From NCBI GenBank assembly GCA_035650495.1, contig DASRHK010000017.1, positions 1 to 19,042 of the forward strand: a stretch of 19,042 nucleotides of DNA. The letters are read 5' to 3'. How positions within the stretch are numbered: position 1 is the first letter of the stretch; each line of letters opens with the position of its first letter. This DNA is from DASRHK01 sp035650495 (GTDB lineage Bacteria; Pseudomonadota; Gammaproteobacteria; Nevskiales; Nevskiaceae). The notes beneath the pieces are model-generated. The model was not told the origin of the DNA. It searched no databases and saw nothing but the letters and a program-made list of their open reading frames with translations. Made by a program: the position numbers and the translations under genes. Below are positions 1 to 6,760 of this stretch, piece after piece.

Positions 1-990
1 GAGCGTGGTGTCGAGCAGGAGCTCGGTCATGCCCATGATGCCGTTCATCGGCGTGCGGATCTCGTGGCTCATGTTGGCGAGGAACTCGCTCTTGGTGCGC
101 GACGCTTTCAGCGCGTCGTCACGCGCGCGCTTGAGCTCTTCCTCGGCTTGCTTGCGCGCGGTGACGTCACGCACCGTCGCCGTGACCACCCGCTCGCCCT
201 CGATCTCGAGCGGCGACAGGCTGATCTCCACCGGGAATTCCGAGCCGTCCTTGCGCCGGCCGTAGAGCTGCAGCCCCGCGCCCATCGGCCGCACCTTCGG
301 CCGCTCCACGAAATCCGCGCGATGGTGCCGGTGCGTCACCTGCAGGCGTTCCGGCACCAGCGCTTCGACCGTCTTGCCGATCAGCTCGGCGCGCGCGTAG
401 CCGAACAGCTTCTCGGCCTGGGCGTTGATCAGCTCGATCGACCCGTTCGCGCCGATGATGATCATCGCGTCGGGCGCGGCCTCGAGCAGGCCGCGGAAGC
501 GGATCTCGCTCGCCTGCACGACGCGCGCCTGCGCTTCCATCTTCAGCAGCAGCGCATGCGTGCGCAGCGATGCGCTGACCAGGATGGTGAGCCGCTCGTA
601 GGTCAGCTCCGTCTTGGTGCGGTAATCGTCGATCTCGTACTCGGCCATGATGTCGAGCGGCGGCGTCTCGCCGGGCTGGCCGGTGCGCAGCACGATGCGC
701 GCGCTGCGGTTGCGCATCTCCTCGCGCACGAAGCGCACGAAGTCGAGCCCCGAGGTCTCCGTCTCCATCACCACGTCGAGCAGCACCAGCGCAATGTCGG
801 GATGCTGCTGGAACAGCACGCGCGCCTGCGCGCCGGAGCTCGCCATGATCAGCTGCAGCGGGCGGCCCTCGGCTTCCAGCGTGCCGAGGGTGACGCGCGT
901 CACCGCCTGCACTTCGGTGTCGTCGTCGACGACGAGGACCTTCCACGCGCGAGGCACTGCCGGATCCGTCGTCTGGTCACCGCCGAACAT
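1..990 (-). CDS. Sensor histidine kinase with N-terminal receiver and PAS domain (3' end cut off)
   Basis: The frame is open from an ATG at 988-990 to the window edge, giving 330 residues without the C-terminus. A GGAGG lies 6 nt before the ATG. Reading along the protein: a CheY-like receiver at about residues 17-145, with acidic residues in VVDDD (21-24), phospho-acceptor D72 in LLDVVM and K126 in the YRTKTEL stretch; a PAS domain at about 163-280 (FRGLLEAAPDAM, then the RRKDGSEFPVE and VRDVTARK signatures); a short coiled linker; and a HisKA box SHEIRTPMNG with phospho-acceptor H309. An ATPase domain should follow beyond the window. A receiver in front of the kinase suggests that it receives phosphate or acts in a phosphorelay. 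No membrane segment is seen, so it is probably cytoplasmic. The signal is unknown. It lies 204 nt downstream of the NHL gene and may have its own promoter. Confidence 0.9.
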   Translation of the reverse strand, partial: MFGGDQTTDPAVPRAWKVLVVDDDTEVQAVTRVTLGTLEAEGRPLQLIMASSGAQARVLFQQHPDIALVLLDVVMETETSGLDFVRFVREEMRNRSARIVLRTGQPGETPPLDIMAEYEIDDYRTKTELTYERLTILVSASLRTHALLLKMEAQARVVQASEIRFRGLLEAAPDAMIIIGANGSIELINAQAEKLFGYARAELIGKTVEALVPERLQVTHRHHRADFVERPKVRPMGAGLQLYGRRKDGSEFPVEISLSPLEIEGERVVTATVRDVTARKQAEEELKRARDDALKASRTKSEFLANMSHEIRTPMNGIMGMTELLLDTTL

Positions 991-1194
991 GCGCGCCTCC
1001 GGAGATCCCGCGCGAGTGGCCGCACGGGAGCGCGCGAGCTCTGGCTCGCGTGCAGCCCCATGCACGGCATCGCGGCACGGCCTGATCTCCATGTGCTGTG
1101 CAGCATTGCAGAAGCGGGCGAGCGCCGACGCGGCTTGGGTAAATGGTGTCTACGCCGACCGACAGGTTTGTAGGGAAAACATCACGGACCGGGC
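991..1194. other. Intergenic region between NHL gene and sensor kinase
   Basis: This 204-nt gap lies downstream of the NHL-protein gene and upstream of the sensor kinase, both on the minus strand. The kinase ribosome binding site (GGAGG) is at its low-coordinate end. The part nearest the NHL stop is more AT-rich than its surroundings and could hold a promoter for the kinase, but no convincing -35/-10 pair was found. There is no clear terminator hairpin with a T-run. Confidence 0.5.
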
Positions 1195-2196
1195 TCATCG
1201 GCGCACGAACTTCTGCACGCGCGCGCCTTCGATCTCGCCGACGTAGATCGCGCCGTCGCGGCCGACGGCCACGTCGTGCGCCATCGCGAGCTCGCCGTCG
1301 CGATGGCCCCAGCGGCCGAAGCGCTCGACGAAGCTGCCGTCGCTCTTCAGGATCGCGACGCCGGAGCGTTGCGGGAAGCGCTGCGACTGATCGCCGCCGT
1401 CGGCGACGACGACGTTGCCGTTGGGCGCGACGGCAACGCCGTACGGCCGGCCGATGCGAGCGCTGCTCCATTCGCCGATGTAGCCGCCGTTCTCCTCGAA
1501 GATCTGCACGCGCTGGTTGCCGCGATCGGCGACGTAGAGACGACCCGCGCGATCCACCGCGATGCCGTGCGGCACGTCGAACTGCCCCGGTCCCGCGCCC
1601 GGCGTCCCCCACTGGAACAGGAAGCGGCCCTTTGCCGAGAACTTCATCACGCGCGTGTTGCGATAGCCGTCGGTGACGAACACCGCGCCGTCGGGCGCGA
1701 CAGCGACGGCCGTCGGCCGGTTGAAGTGATCGCTGTCGGCGCCGGGCACGCCGCGCTCGCCGAGCGTCAGCAGCAGCCGGCCGTCGTGCGAGAACTTGTA
1801 GACCTGATTCAGCGCGACGTCGGTGAGCCAGACGTTGTCCTCGGCGTCGACGGTGAGCCCCTGCGGCATCGCGAACAGGTTGTCGCCCCACTCCGCGAGG
1901 ATGTCGCCGCTGCGCGGATCGAGGATGGCGACGGTCGGCGCACGGATCGGATCGGCGGCGAGCTGATCCGAGTCCGGCCATTGCCGATCGTTGCGATGGA
2001 ACACGAGCACGTGGCCGTGCGAATCGACGCCGACACCCGAGACTGCGCCGAGCGGCTTCCCCGAGTGCGGCCAGCCGCGGACGACGTTGTACTGTCCGCG
2101 CTCGGAGCGTGGCTCATCGTCGGCCCCCGCCCCGCTGAGGATCGCAACCGCGAAGATCGCCGCGAGGGCGCGGCTCGGCCGACGACGTGGATTCAT
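1195..2196 (-). CDS. Secreted NHL-repeat beta-propeller protein, peptidylglycine alpha-amidating lyase-like
   Basis: The 333-residue product starts with a signal peptide (MNPRRRPSRALAAIFAVAIL, then SGAGA), so it is probably exported to the periplasm. The rest is a run of NHL-type repeats of about 45-50 residues. Each has a pattern like GIAVDRAGRLYVADRGNQRV followed by a phrase of the type QIFEENGGYIGEW. Examples are MPQGLTVDAEDNVWLTDVALNQVYKF, split here as MPQGLTVDAEDN and VWLTDVALNQ, then RPTAVAVAPDGAVFVTDGY and PHGIAVDRAGRLYVADRGN. From memory, the opening VSGVGVDSHGHVLVFHR and the LGERGVPG phrase match bacterial proteins named peptidyl-alpha-hydroxyglycine alpha-amidating lyase family. 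No enzymatic activity can be shown from sequence, and the domain may only bind ligands. The start is uncertain: ATG at 2196 gives the best signal peptide, ATG at 2211 adds five residues, and neither has a clear Shine-Dalgarno. It follows the receiver-GAF gene by 58 nt. Confidence 0.82.
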   Translation of the reverse strand: MNPRRRPSRALAAIFAVAILSGAGADDEPRSERGQYNVVRGWPHSGKPLGAVSGVGVDSHGHVLVFHRNDRQWPDSDQLAADPIRAPTVAILDPRSGDILAEWGDNLFAMPQGLTVDAEDNVWLTDVALNQVYKFSHDGRLLLTLGERGVPGADSDHFNRPTAVAVAPDGAVFVTDGYRNTRVMKFSAKGRFLFQWGTPGAGPGQFDVPHGIAVDRAGRLYVADRGNQRVQIFEENGGYIGEWSSARIGRPYGVAVAPNGNVVVADGGDQSQRFPQRSGVAILKSDGSFVERFGRWGHRDGELAMAHDVAVGRDGAIYVGEIEGARVQKFVRR

Positions 2197-2254
2197 ACAA
2201 CGCAGAGACATCCGAACCCGTGGTTTCGTTGCGGACGCCGTGGCTGTACGGCTC

Positions 2255-3202
2255 CTAGCGATGGCCCGCGATGAGGCGTCCTGCCATCGTCGCATGGAGG
2301 TCGATCTCGCTGAGCTCGTCGGGCTTCAGCTCGCGGGTTTCCGCGAAATGCGTGGACAGCACGCCGACGACGTAACCGTCGACGCGGATCGGGGTCGACT
2401 GCACGGACTTGAAGCCGGCGCGCCGCGCGATCGACGCGTAGGGCTGGAAGCCGCGATCGGTGAGGACGTCGGCGACGACGACCTGGCGGTTCTGCTTGAA
2501 CGCGCGTCCGCACGGCGTCGGATCGATGCGGACGAAGCCGAACGTCTCGAGCTGCGCGCGCGGAAAGCCGCGGTGCACGCGCATCTCGAGCCCGTCGCGC
2601 GTGGGATTGAACATGCGGATGTTCCCGCACGCCGCGCTGCCGAGCTGCATCGCCGAATCGAGCACGCGCAGCAGGCCGCTGCGGAACTCGAGCTCGGATT
2701 GCGCGGCGTCGACGGGCGAGCGCCGCGCCTCGCGCTCGCGCCGGCGCTCGTCGAGCTCGCGCCGCAGCTCGGCAAACGCCGAATAGGCATCCGAAGGCCG
2801 CGGACGCGGGTAGCGCAGCGCGCGCACGACCTGATCGACCAGTTGATCGGGCGTGAACGGCTTGCGCAGGAAGCGGATGTGGCACGGCGCAACGCGCGGC
2901 AGGTCGACGACCTCGTCGGCGTGCGCCATCAGGATCACCGGCGGCGGATTGCCCAGCCGGACGATCTCGCGCAGCACGTCGGCGCCGCTCATGCCGAGCA
3001 AGCCGTTGTCGAGCAGCACGCACCCCGGCGCCGTCAGCGGATGGTAGTCGGCGAGGAACGCGGCGCCGTTGCTGAACACCCTGGTGCGCAGTCCTTGCAC
3101 GCCGAGGATCGTCGCGATGTGCTCGCCCGAGCCCACTTCGTCGTCGACGACGTGGATCAAGTCGCGATTCGAAGCGGTCGCCTCGCCAGGCCGATCGCTC
3201 AC
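2255..3202 (-). CDS. Response regulator with receiver and GAF domains, no DNA-binding domain
   Basis: The 315-residue product has a receiver at about residues 15-130 (HVVDDE near the start, probable phospho-acceptor D65 in VLLDNGLLGMSG, K114 in LRKPFT). The acceptor loop ends in GMSG as in FixJ-type receivers, but NGLL replaces the usual residues after the Asp. An Arg/Glu-rich probable coiled coil spans about 140-170. A GAF domain follows at about 175-310 (RMFNPTRDGLEMRVHRGFP, then FGFVRIDPTPCGRAF and VQSTPIRVDGYVVGVLSTHF). No helix-turn-helix, kinase, GGDEF or phosphodiesterase domain is present, so output is probably by protein contact or ligand sensing. The start was placed at GTG (3200-3202) because AGGAGG lies 7 nt before it; the upstream TTG at 3208 is only 1 nt from that motif. 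It begins 16 nt after the transglycosylase stop, suggesting co-transcription. Its partner kinase is unknown; the kinase at 1-990 is a candidate by proximity only. Confidence 0.87.
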   Translation of the reverse strand: MSDRPGEATASNRDLIHVVDDEVGSGEHIATILGVQGLRTRVFSNGAAFLADYHPLTAPGCVLLDNGLLGMSGADVLREIVRLGNPPPVILMAHADEVVDLPRVAPCHIRFLRKPFTPDQLVDQVVRALRYPRPRPSDAYSAFAELRRELDERRREREARRSPVDAAQSELEFRSGLLRVLDSAMQLGSAACGNIRMFNPTRDGLEMRVHRGFPRAQLETFGFVRIDPTPCGRAFKQNRQVVVADVLTDRGFQPYASIARRAGFKSVQSTPIRVDGYVVGVLSTHFAETRELKPDELSEIDLHATMAGRLIAGHR

Positions 3203-3218
3203 CGGCAAGCCTCCTGTC

Positions 3219-3881
3219 CTATCCCCGGAACCACCGCTTGTTATACGCGTCCAGCACGCGGTAGGGGTAGTCCGGCTTGCCGTAGCTGCCGTTGTAGCGC
3301 TGCAGCGCGCCGACCAGCTTCCCCTTCTCCTTGTCGAGATAGAACCGCAGGATCGTGCAGCCCATCCGGAGGTTGGTCTGGGTCTTGAACAGCGTGTCGC
3401 CGGGCTTGCCGATCTCCTTCAGCCAGAACGGCATGATCTGCATGTAGCCCTGCGCGCCCGCGCTCGAGATGGCGAACCGGTTGAAGCCGCTCTCGACCTG
3501 GATCACCGACAGTGCCAGCTCCGGCGGGATGCGCGCGCGCGACGCCTCGGCGTGGAGGATGCGCAGGAACCCGAGGCGCTCCTTTGCATCGGGAATCTTC
3601 TTCTTGAGCCGCCCCGACATGTCGGTGAGCCACACTTCGGCATCGAAGCGATCGTCGAAATCCGACGCGGCGATGGCGTCGACGAGCAGCTTGCGCAGCT
3701 CGGGCTCCATGGTGCCGGTAGGACCCGCAAAGACCGGCGCGGCGCAGGCCAGGAGTACAACGCTGATCAGGAGGCGGTGCAGAAAGGCTCTTTTGCGAAC
3801 GTACGCGGCATGGACGCCGCGTCCGTAGCGTACAGGGACGTATTCACAGCGGTCGCAAAAGAGCCTTTCTGCGCCGCCCAT
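3219..3881 (-). CDS. Lytic transglycosylase (SLT domain) with an element-encoded N-terminal extension
   Basis: The SLT fold is clear. Catalytic Glu is E130 in VIQVESGFNRF, followed by SSAGAQGYMQIMPFW, the NLRMGCTIL helix and ALQRYNGSYGKPDYPYRV. Such enzymes cleave peptidoglycan glycan strands, forming anhydromuramyl ends, in the periplasm. A typical signal peptide is visible (RKRAFLHRLLISVVLLACAA, then PVFA, residues 29-52), but no ATG, GTG or TTG in frame lies directly before it. The only usable upstream start is ATG 3879-3881, 2 nt after the proS stop, giving 220 residues. Residues 2-28 are then encoded by a palindromic element (3773-3878) and put the signal peptide 28 residues from the N-terminus. 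An internal ATG at 3710 would give 163 residues without signal peptide. From memory, the proS-transglycosylase neighbourhood occurs in other betaproteobacteria. Export, and so function, may be impaired; the family call is sure, the start is not. Confidence 0.82.
   Translation of the reverse strand: MGGAERLFCDRCEYVPVRYGRGVHAAYVRKRAFLHRLLISVVLLACAAPVFAGPTGTMEPELRKLLVDAIAASDFDDRFDAEVWLTDMSGRLKKKIPDAKERLGFLRILHAEASRARIPPELALSVIQVESGFNRFAISSAGAQGYMQIMPFWLKEIGKPGDTLFKTQTNLRMGCTILRFYLDKEKGKLVGALQRYNGSYGKPDYPYRVLDAYNKRWFRG
3773..3878 (+). repeat. Nested palindromic element, copy A
   Basis: Outer inverted arms lie at 3773-3798 and 3853-3878 and pair at 25 of 26 positions; the inner 20 bp (3779-3798 with 3853-3872) are perfect. 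They enclose a 54-nt core (3799-3852) that holds an inner palindrome (GCGGC and GCCGC around ATGGAC, one mismatch further out) and ends in GTATTCACAGCG. The core matches copy B (18017-18070) at 47 of 54 positions in the same orientation, while the arms of the two copies are unrelated. Transcribed from the proS side, it would fold into one long hairpin starting at codon 2 of the transglycosylase gene. No transposase or target duplication is visible. Strand is arbitrary (orientation of the core shared with copy B). Confidence 0.9.
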
Positions 3882-3883
3882 CG

Positions 3884-5587
3884 TCAGCCGGAAAGAATCT
3901 CCAGGACTGCCTGCGCCGTCGCCGGAATCATTTGTGGCGCCGCAGCCTTTCGATGCTTGTACTCGAACTGCGCGTTCGCGAGGCTCTTGTCGCCGATGAC
4001 GATGCGATGCGGGATGCCGATGAGATCGGCGTCGGCGAACATCGAGCCCGGGCGCTGGCCGCGATCGTCGTAGGCGACCTCGATGCCTTTCGCCAGCAGC
4101 GCTTCGTAAAGTGCGTCGGCGGCGCTCCTCACCTTCTCGGATTTGTCGGCGCCGATCGGGCAGATGATCACGCGGAACGGCGCGATCGCGTCGGGCCAGA
4201 TGATGCCGTTGGCGTCGTGGCACTGCTCGATCACCGCCGCGGCGGTGCGCGTGACGCCGATGCCATAGCAGCCCGATTCGGGAACGACTTCCTTGCCGGC
4301 GGCGTCGAGCACCGTCGCCTTCATCGCAGCGGTGTAGACGTTGCCGAGCTGGAAGATGTGGCCGACCTCGATGCCGCGCAGCAGCTTGATGTTGCCCTTC
4401 CCGTCCGGGCTCGGATCGCCTTCGACGATCTTGCGCAGATCGGCGGTCTCCGGCTCCGCGCAGTCGCGGCCCCAGTTCGCGCCGCGGAAGTGGAAATCCT
4501 TTTCGTTGGCGCCGCAGACGAAGTCGGCGATCTCCGCCGCCGCGTGATCGGCGATCACCGGCACCGGCGATTTCACCGGGCCGAGATAGCCGACTTCGCA
4601 GCCGAACGCCTTCTCCACTTCTTCCGGCGACGCCATGGCGAACGGCGACGCGATCTTCGGATGCTTCGCGGCTTTCACTTCGTTGAGCTCGTGATCGGCG
4701 CGCAGCGCGAGCGCGACGATGCCGCCGTCGCGGCCCTTGCAGACGAGCAGCTTGATCTTCTTGGTGAGCGCGACGTTCAGGAACTTCGACACCTGCTCGA
4801 CCGTTTTCTGCCCCGGAGTCGAGACTTTCTCGAGCTGCGCGGTCGCGGCCGCGCGCGGCTTGCCGCTCGACTTCGTCTCCGCGGCTTCGACGTTCGCGGC
4901 GTAGTCGCTGCCGTCGCTCACCGCGAGCAGATCCTCGCCGGAATTGGCGAGCACGTGGAATTCCTCGCTCTTGTTGCCGCCGATCGCGCCCGAGTCCGCC
5001 TTGACGACACGGAAGTCGACGCCGACGCGCTTGAAGATGCGCGTGTAGGCCTCGCGCATGTTCTGGTACTCGCGCTCGAGATCGGCCGCGTCCATGTGGA
5101 AGCTGTAGGCGTCCTTCATCAGGAACTCGCGACCGCGCATCACGCCGAAGCGCGGGCGGCGCTCGTCGCGGAACTTGGTCTGGATCTGATAGAAGTTGAC
5201 CGGCAATTGCCGATACGAGCGGATCTCGCGGCGCACGAGGTCGGTGATCACTTCCTCATGCGTCGGACCGAACACGAAGTCGCGCTCGTGGCGATCCTTG
5301 AGGCGCAGCAATTCCGGGCCGTACTTGTTCCAGCGTCCGGACTCCTGCCACAGCTCAGCCGGAATCACCGCCGGCATCAGCAATTCGAGCGCGCCGGCGC
5401 GATTCATCTCCTCGCGCACGATGTTCTCGACCTTCTTCGCCACGCGCAGGCCGAGCGGCATCCAGGTGTAGATGCCGGCGGAGAGCTTGCGGATCATCCC
5501 CGCGCGCAGCATCAGCTGATGGGACACCACTTCGGCGTCGCTCGGCGTTTCTTTGGTCGTGTTGAGCGGGAATCTGGAAAGGCGCAT
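3884..5587 (-). CDS. proS: Prolyl-tRNA synthetase, bacterial type with editing insert
   Basis: This class II aminoacyl-tRNA synthetase charges tRNA-Pro in the cytoplasm. It has 567 residues, the usual length for the bacterial type. Visible parts: the start MRLSRFPLNTTKETPSDAEV; motif 1 at about 69-80 (LLMPAVIPAELW); the GPTHEE loop at 107-112; motif 2 at 138-156 (TKFRDERRPRFGVMRGREF); the inserted editing (INS) domain at about 225-390, with KSPVPVIADHAAAEI and FVCGANEKDFHF; motif 3 SGCYGIGVTR at 438-447; and the anticodon-binding domain at about 465-567 (PFRVIICPIG, VAYDDRGQRPGSMFADADLI). The ATG at 5587 was chosen because the family signature begins there, although no strong Shine-Dalgarno is seen. 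A terminator of the preceding gene and a possible -10 box lie just upstream. Its stop is 2 nt from the transglycosylase ATG, so the two are probably translationally coupled. Confidence 0.97.
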   Translation of the reverse strand: MRLSRFPLNTTKETPSDAEVVSHQLMLRAGMIRKLSAGIYTWMPLGLRVAKKVENIVREEMNRAGALELLMPAVIPAELWQESGRWNKYGPELLRLKDRHERDFVFGPTHEEVITDLVRREIRSYRQLPVNFYQIQTKFRDERRPRFGVMRGREFLMKDAYSFHMDAADLEREYQNMREAYTRIFKRVGVDFRVVKADSGAIGGNKSEEFHVLANSGEDLLAVSDGSDYAANVEAAETKSSGKPRAAATAQLEKVSTPGQKTVEQVSKFLNVALTKKIKLLVCKGRDGGIVALALRADHELNEVKAAKHPKIASPFAMASPEEVEKAFGCEVGYLGPVKSPVPVIADHAAAEIADFVCGANEKDFHFRGANWGRDCAEPETADLRKIVEGDPSPDGKGNIKLLRGIEVGHIFQLGNVYTAAMKATVLDAAGKEVVPESGCYGIGVTRTAAAVIEQCHDANGIIWPDAIAPFRVIICPIGADKSEKVRSAADALYEALLAKGIEVAYDDRGQRPGSMFADADLIGIPHRIVIGDKSLANAQFEYKHRKAAAPQMIPATAQAVLEILSG

Positions 5588-5626
5588 GTGGCCGCGGCAA
5601 GCCCGGTGGAATTTTTTGGAGGCGCA

Positions 5627-5632
5627 ATTGTA
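5627..5632 (-). promoter_or_regulatory. proS: Possible -10 box for proS
   Basis: On the minus strand this reads TACAAT, close to the sigma-70 -10 consensus. It lies 39 nt before the proS start and just after the preceding gene's terminator. No good -35 hexamer is found 16-18 nt upstream, so the assignment is weak. Confidence 0.35.
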
Positions 5633-5650
5633 AGCGACCGCGCGAAACGA

Positions 5651-5675
5651 AACGGGCCGCGCGAGGCGGCCCGTT
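5651..5675 (-). terminator. Rho-independent terminator after the EXORDIUM-like gene
   Basis: A perfect 10-bp stem (aacgggccgc at 5651-5660 with gcggcccgtt at 5666-5675) with a 5-nt loop is followed on the minus strand by TCGTTT. It starts 15 nt after the stop codon of the EXORDIUM-like gene and separates it from proS. The T-run is short and interrupted, so termination may be partial. Confidence 0.7.
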
Positions 5676-5690
5676 CGATCGCTGCGCAAA

Positions 5691-6662
5691 TCAGTTGCCG
5701 GCGATGCAGCCCTTCTGGTTCGAAGAGTTCGCGTAGCCCGTCTTGTTGTTGTACGCGGCGTTCGACCATTCGCCCTGGATCTTCCACTTGCTGCCGTCGG
5801 GGAAGGTCACGTACGGCACGTTGAAGGTCCAGGCGCACTTGTCGCCGTTCTCCTGGCCCTGCTTGTCGTACCACGCGCCGGGATTCGCCGGATCGGAGCG
5901 CGCTTCCTCCATCTCGTGGCCGGTGACGTTCGCGAGCGCGGCGAGACCTTGTGAGTGACCGGTCTGCGTGTCGGCCGGATCGCAGCTGGAGTCGCCGTCG
6001 AGATTGAAGAAGAACGCGATCTGCACCGGCACGCCGCTGCACGTGCCGTAGCTGTGCCACGCGCAGTAGGTCGCGGTGCCGCGCTTCACGTCGGTATAGA
6101 CCGGGTAATAACCGTTGCCCGCAGAATCCGGAACGATGTTGCCCGCCGTGACTTGCTTGCACACTTCCGCGAGGATCGTCGACGTGTTGCCGCCGCCGGC
6201 GGCGGTCGACGTGTCGATGATGTGCCCTTGATGCACCAGCCCGCTCGACTGCACCTGACCGTTGGTGCCGGTCCATTCGTTCGCGGTCTTCGCATAGTTG
6301 GAGCCGCTGTGCGCGGTGTACCACTGATCCAGCCCGGTGATCTTGTCGCCGGCGAAGCTCGCGTTCGCCCAGCTCGGGCCCCAGAAGATCGCCTTCGACA
6401 CGACCGTCGTCATGATCTTGCCGTTGTGATACGTCATGTTCGGATTGCCGAGACCGAGCCCGCCGCCGCCGAGCAGCGCCGGACGCTTGTTCGCGATCTC
6501 CCGGGTCCAGTGGATGCCGAGCATCGGCGGCGAGTCGTTCGCGTGATTGAGCTCGTCGTCGGTGGTCAGATTGCCGAGAACGTCGAACACGGGCCGCGCT
6601 TGCGCGGGTCCGGCACAGAGAACGCCGACTGCGAGCGCAGTCAGATAAATCCCTTTACGCAT
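5691..6662 (-). CDS. Secreted EXORDIUM/PHI-1-like protein
   Basis: The 323-residue product has a signal peptide with an AxA-type cleavage site (MRKGIYLTALAVGVLCAGPA, then QA, cut after A22). The mature part has six cysteines (C168, C200, C208, C227, C276, C319), compatible with three disulfides in an exported protein. Notable segments are AIFWGPSW at 91-98, a GHIIDTS segment at 146-152, YCAWHSYGTCSGVPVQIAFF at 199-218, GHEMEEARSDP at 248-258 and GAWYDKQGQENGDKCAWTF at 262-280. From memory, this layout, with HExxE followed by a WYD segment, resembles bacterial relatives of plant EXORDIUM/phosphate-induced protein 1. The HExxE could bind a metal, but protease activity is unproven. ATG at 6662 is supported by GGGGG 5 nt upstream. 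It ends in its own terminator; a 98-nt gap separates it from the FAD-oxidase gene. Function is unknown. Confidence 0.75.
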   Translation of the reverse strand: MRKGIYLTALAVGVLCAGPAQARPVFDVLGNLTTDDELNHANDSPPMLGIHWTREIANKRPALLGGGGLGLGNPNMTYHNGKIMTTVVSKAIFWGPSWANASFAGDKITGLDQWYTAHSGSNYAKTANEWTGTNGQVQSSGLVHQGHIIDTSTAAGGGNTSTILAEVCKQVTAGNIVPDSAGNGYYPVYTDVKRGTATYCAWHSYGTCSGVPVQIAFFFNLDGDSSCDPADTQTGHSQGLAALANVTGHEMEEARSDPANPGAWYDKQGQENGDKCAWTFNVPYVTFPDGSKWKIQGEWSNAAYNNKTGYANSSNQKGCIAGN

Positions 6663-6760
6663 GATTGCCCCCAATGAGCGATGACAGGTTTTTTTGGATC
6701 GTAGCGCGATCAATCTAACGCAGAAGTCGGCGACCCGCTTTGCAGACTGTGACGCGAGTC

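Noticed and set aside
2197..2295. N-terminal extension of the NHL protein beyond ATG 2211
   Set aside because: It would overlap the receiver-GAF gene by 41 nt, is Arg/Ala/Thr-rich without pattern, and would bury the signal peptide.
3203..3208. TTG start for the receiver-GAF protein
   Set aside because: It lies only 1 nt from the AGGAGG, too close for initiation; the GTG at 3202 has ideal spacing.
3790..3799. Ten bases (cttttgcgaa) shared by the element A arm and the hairpin after tRNA-Gln (16921-16930)
   Set aside because: The match does not extend and the surrounding structures differ, so chance is the simpler explanation.
3932..5824. Long open frame on the plus strand opposite proS (630 codons)
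   Set aside because: It is antisense to the clearly recognisable proS, has Arg/Ala/Asp-rich composition and no family signature. It is a by-product of high GC content and codon bias.
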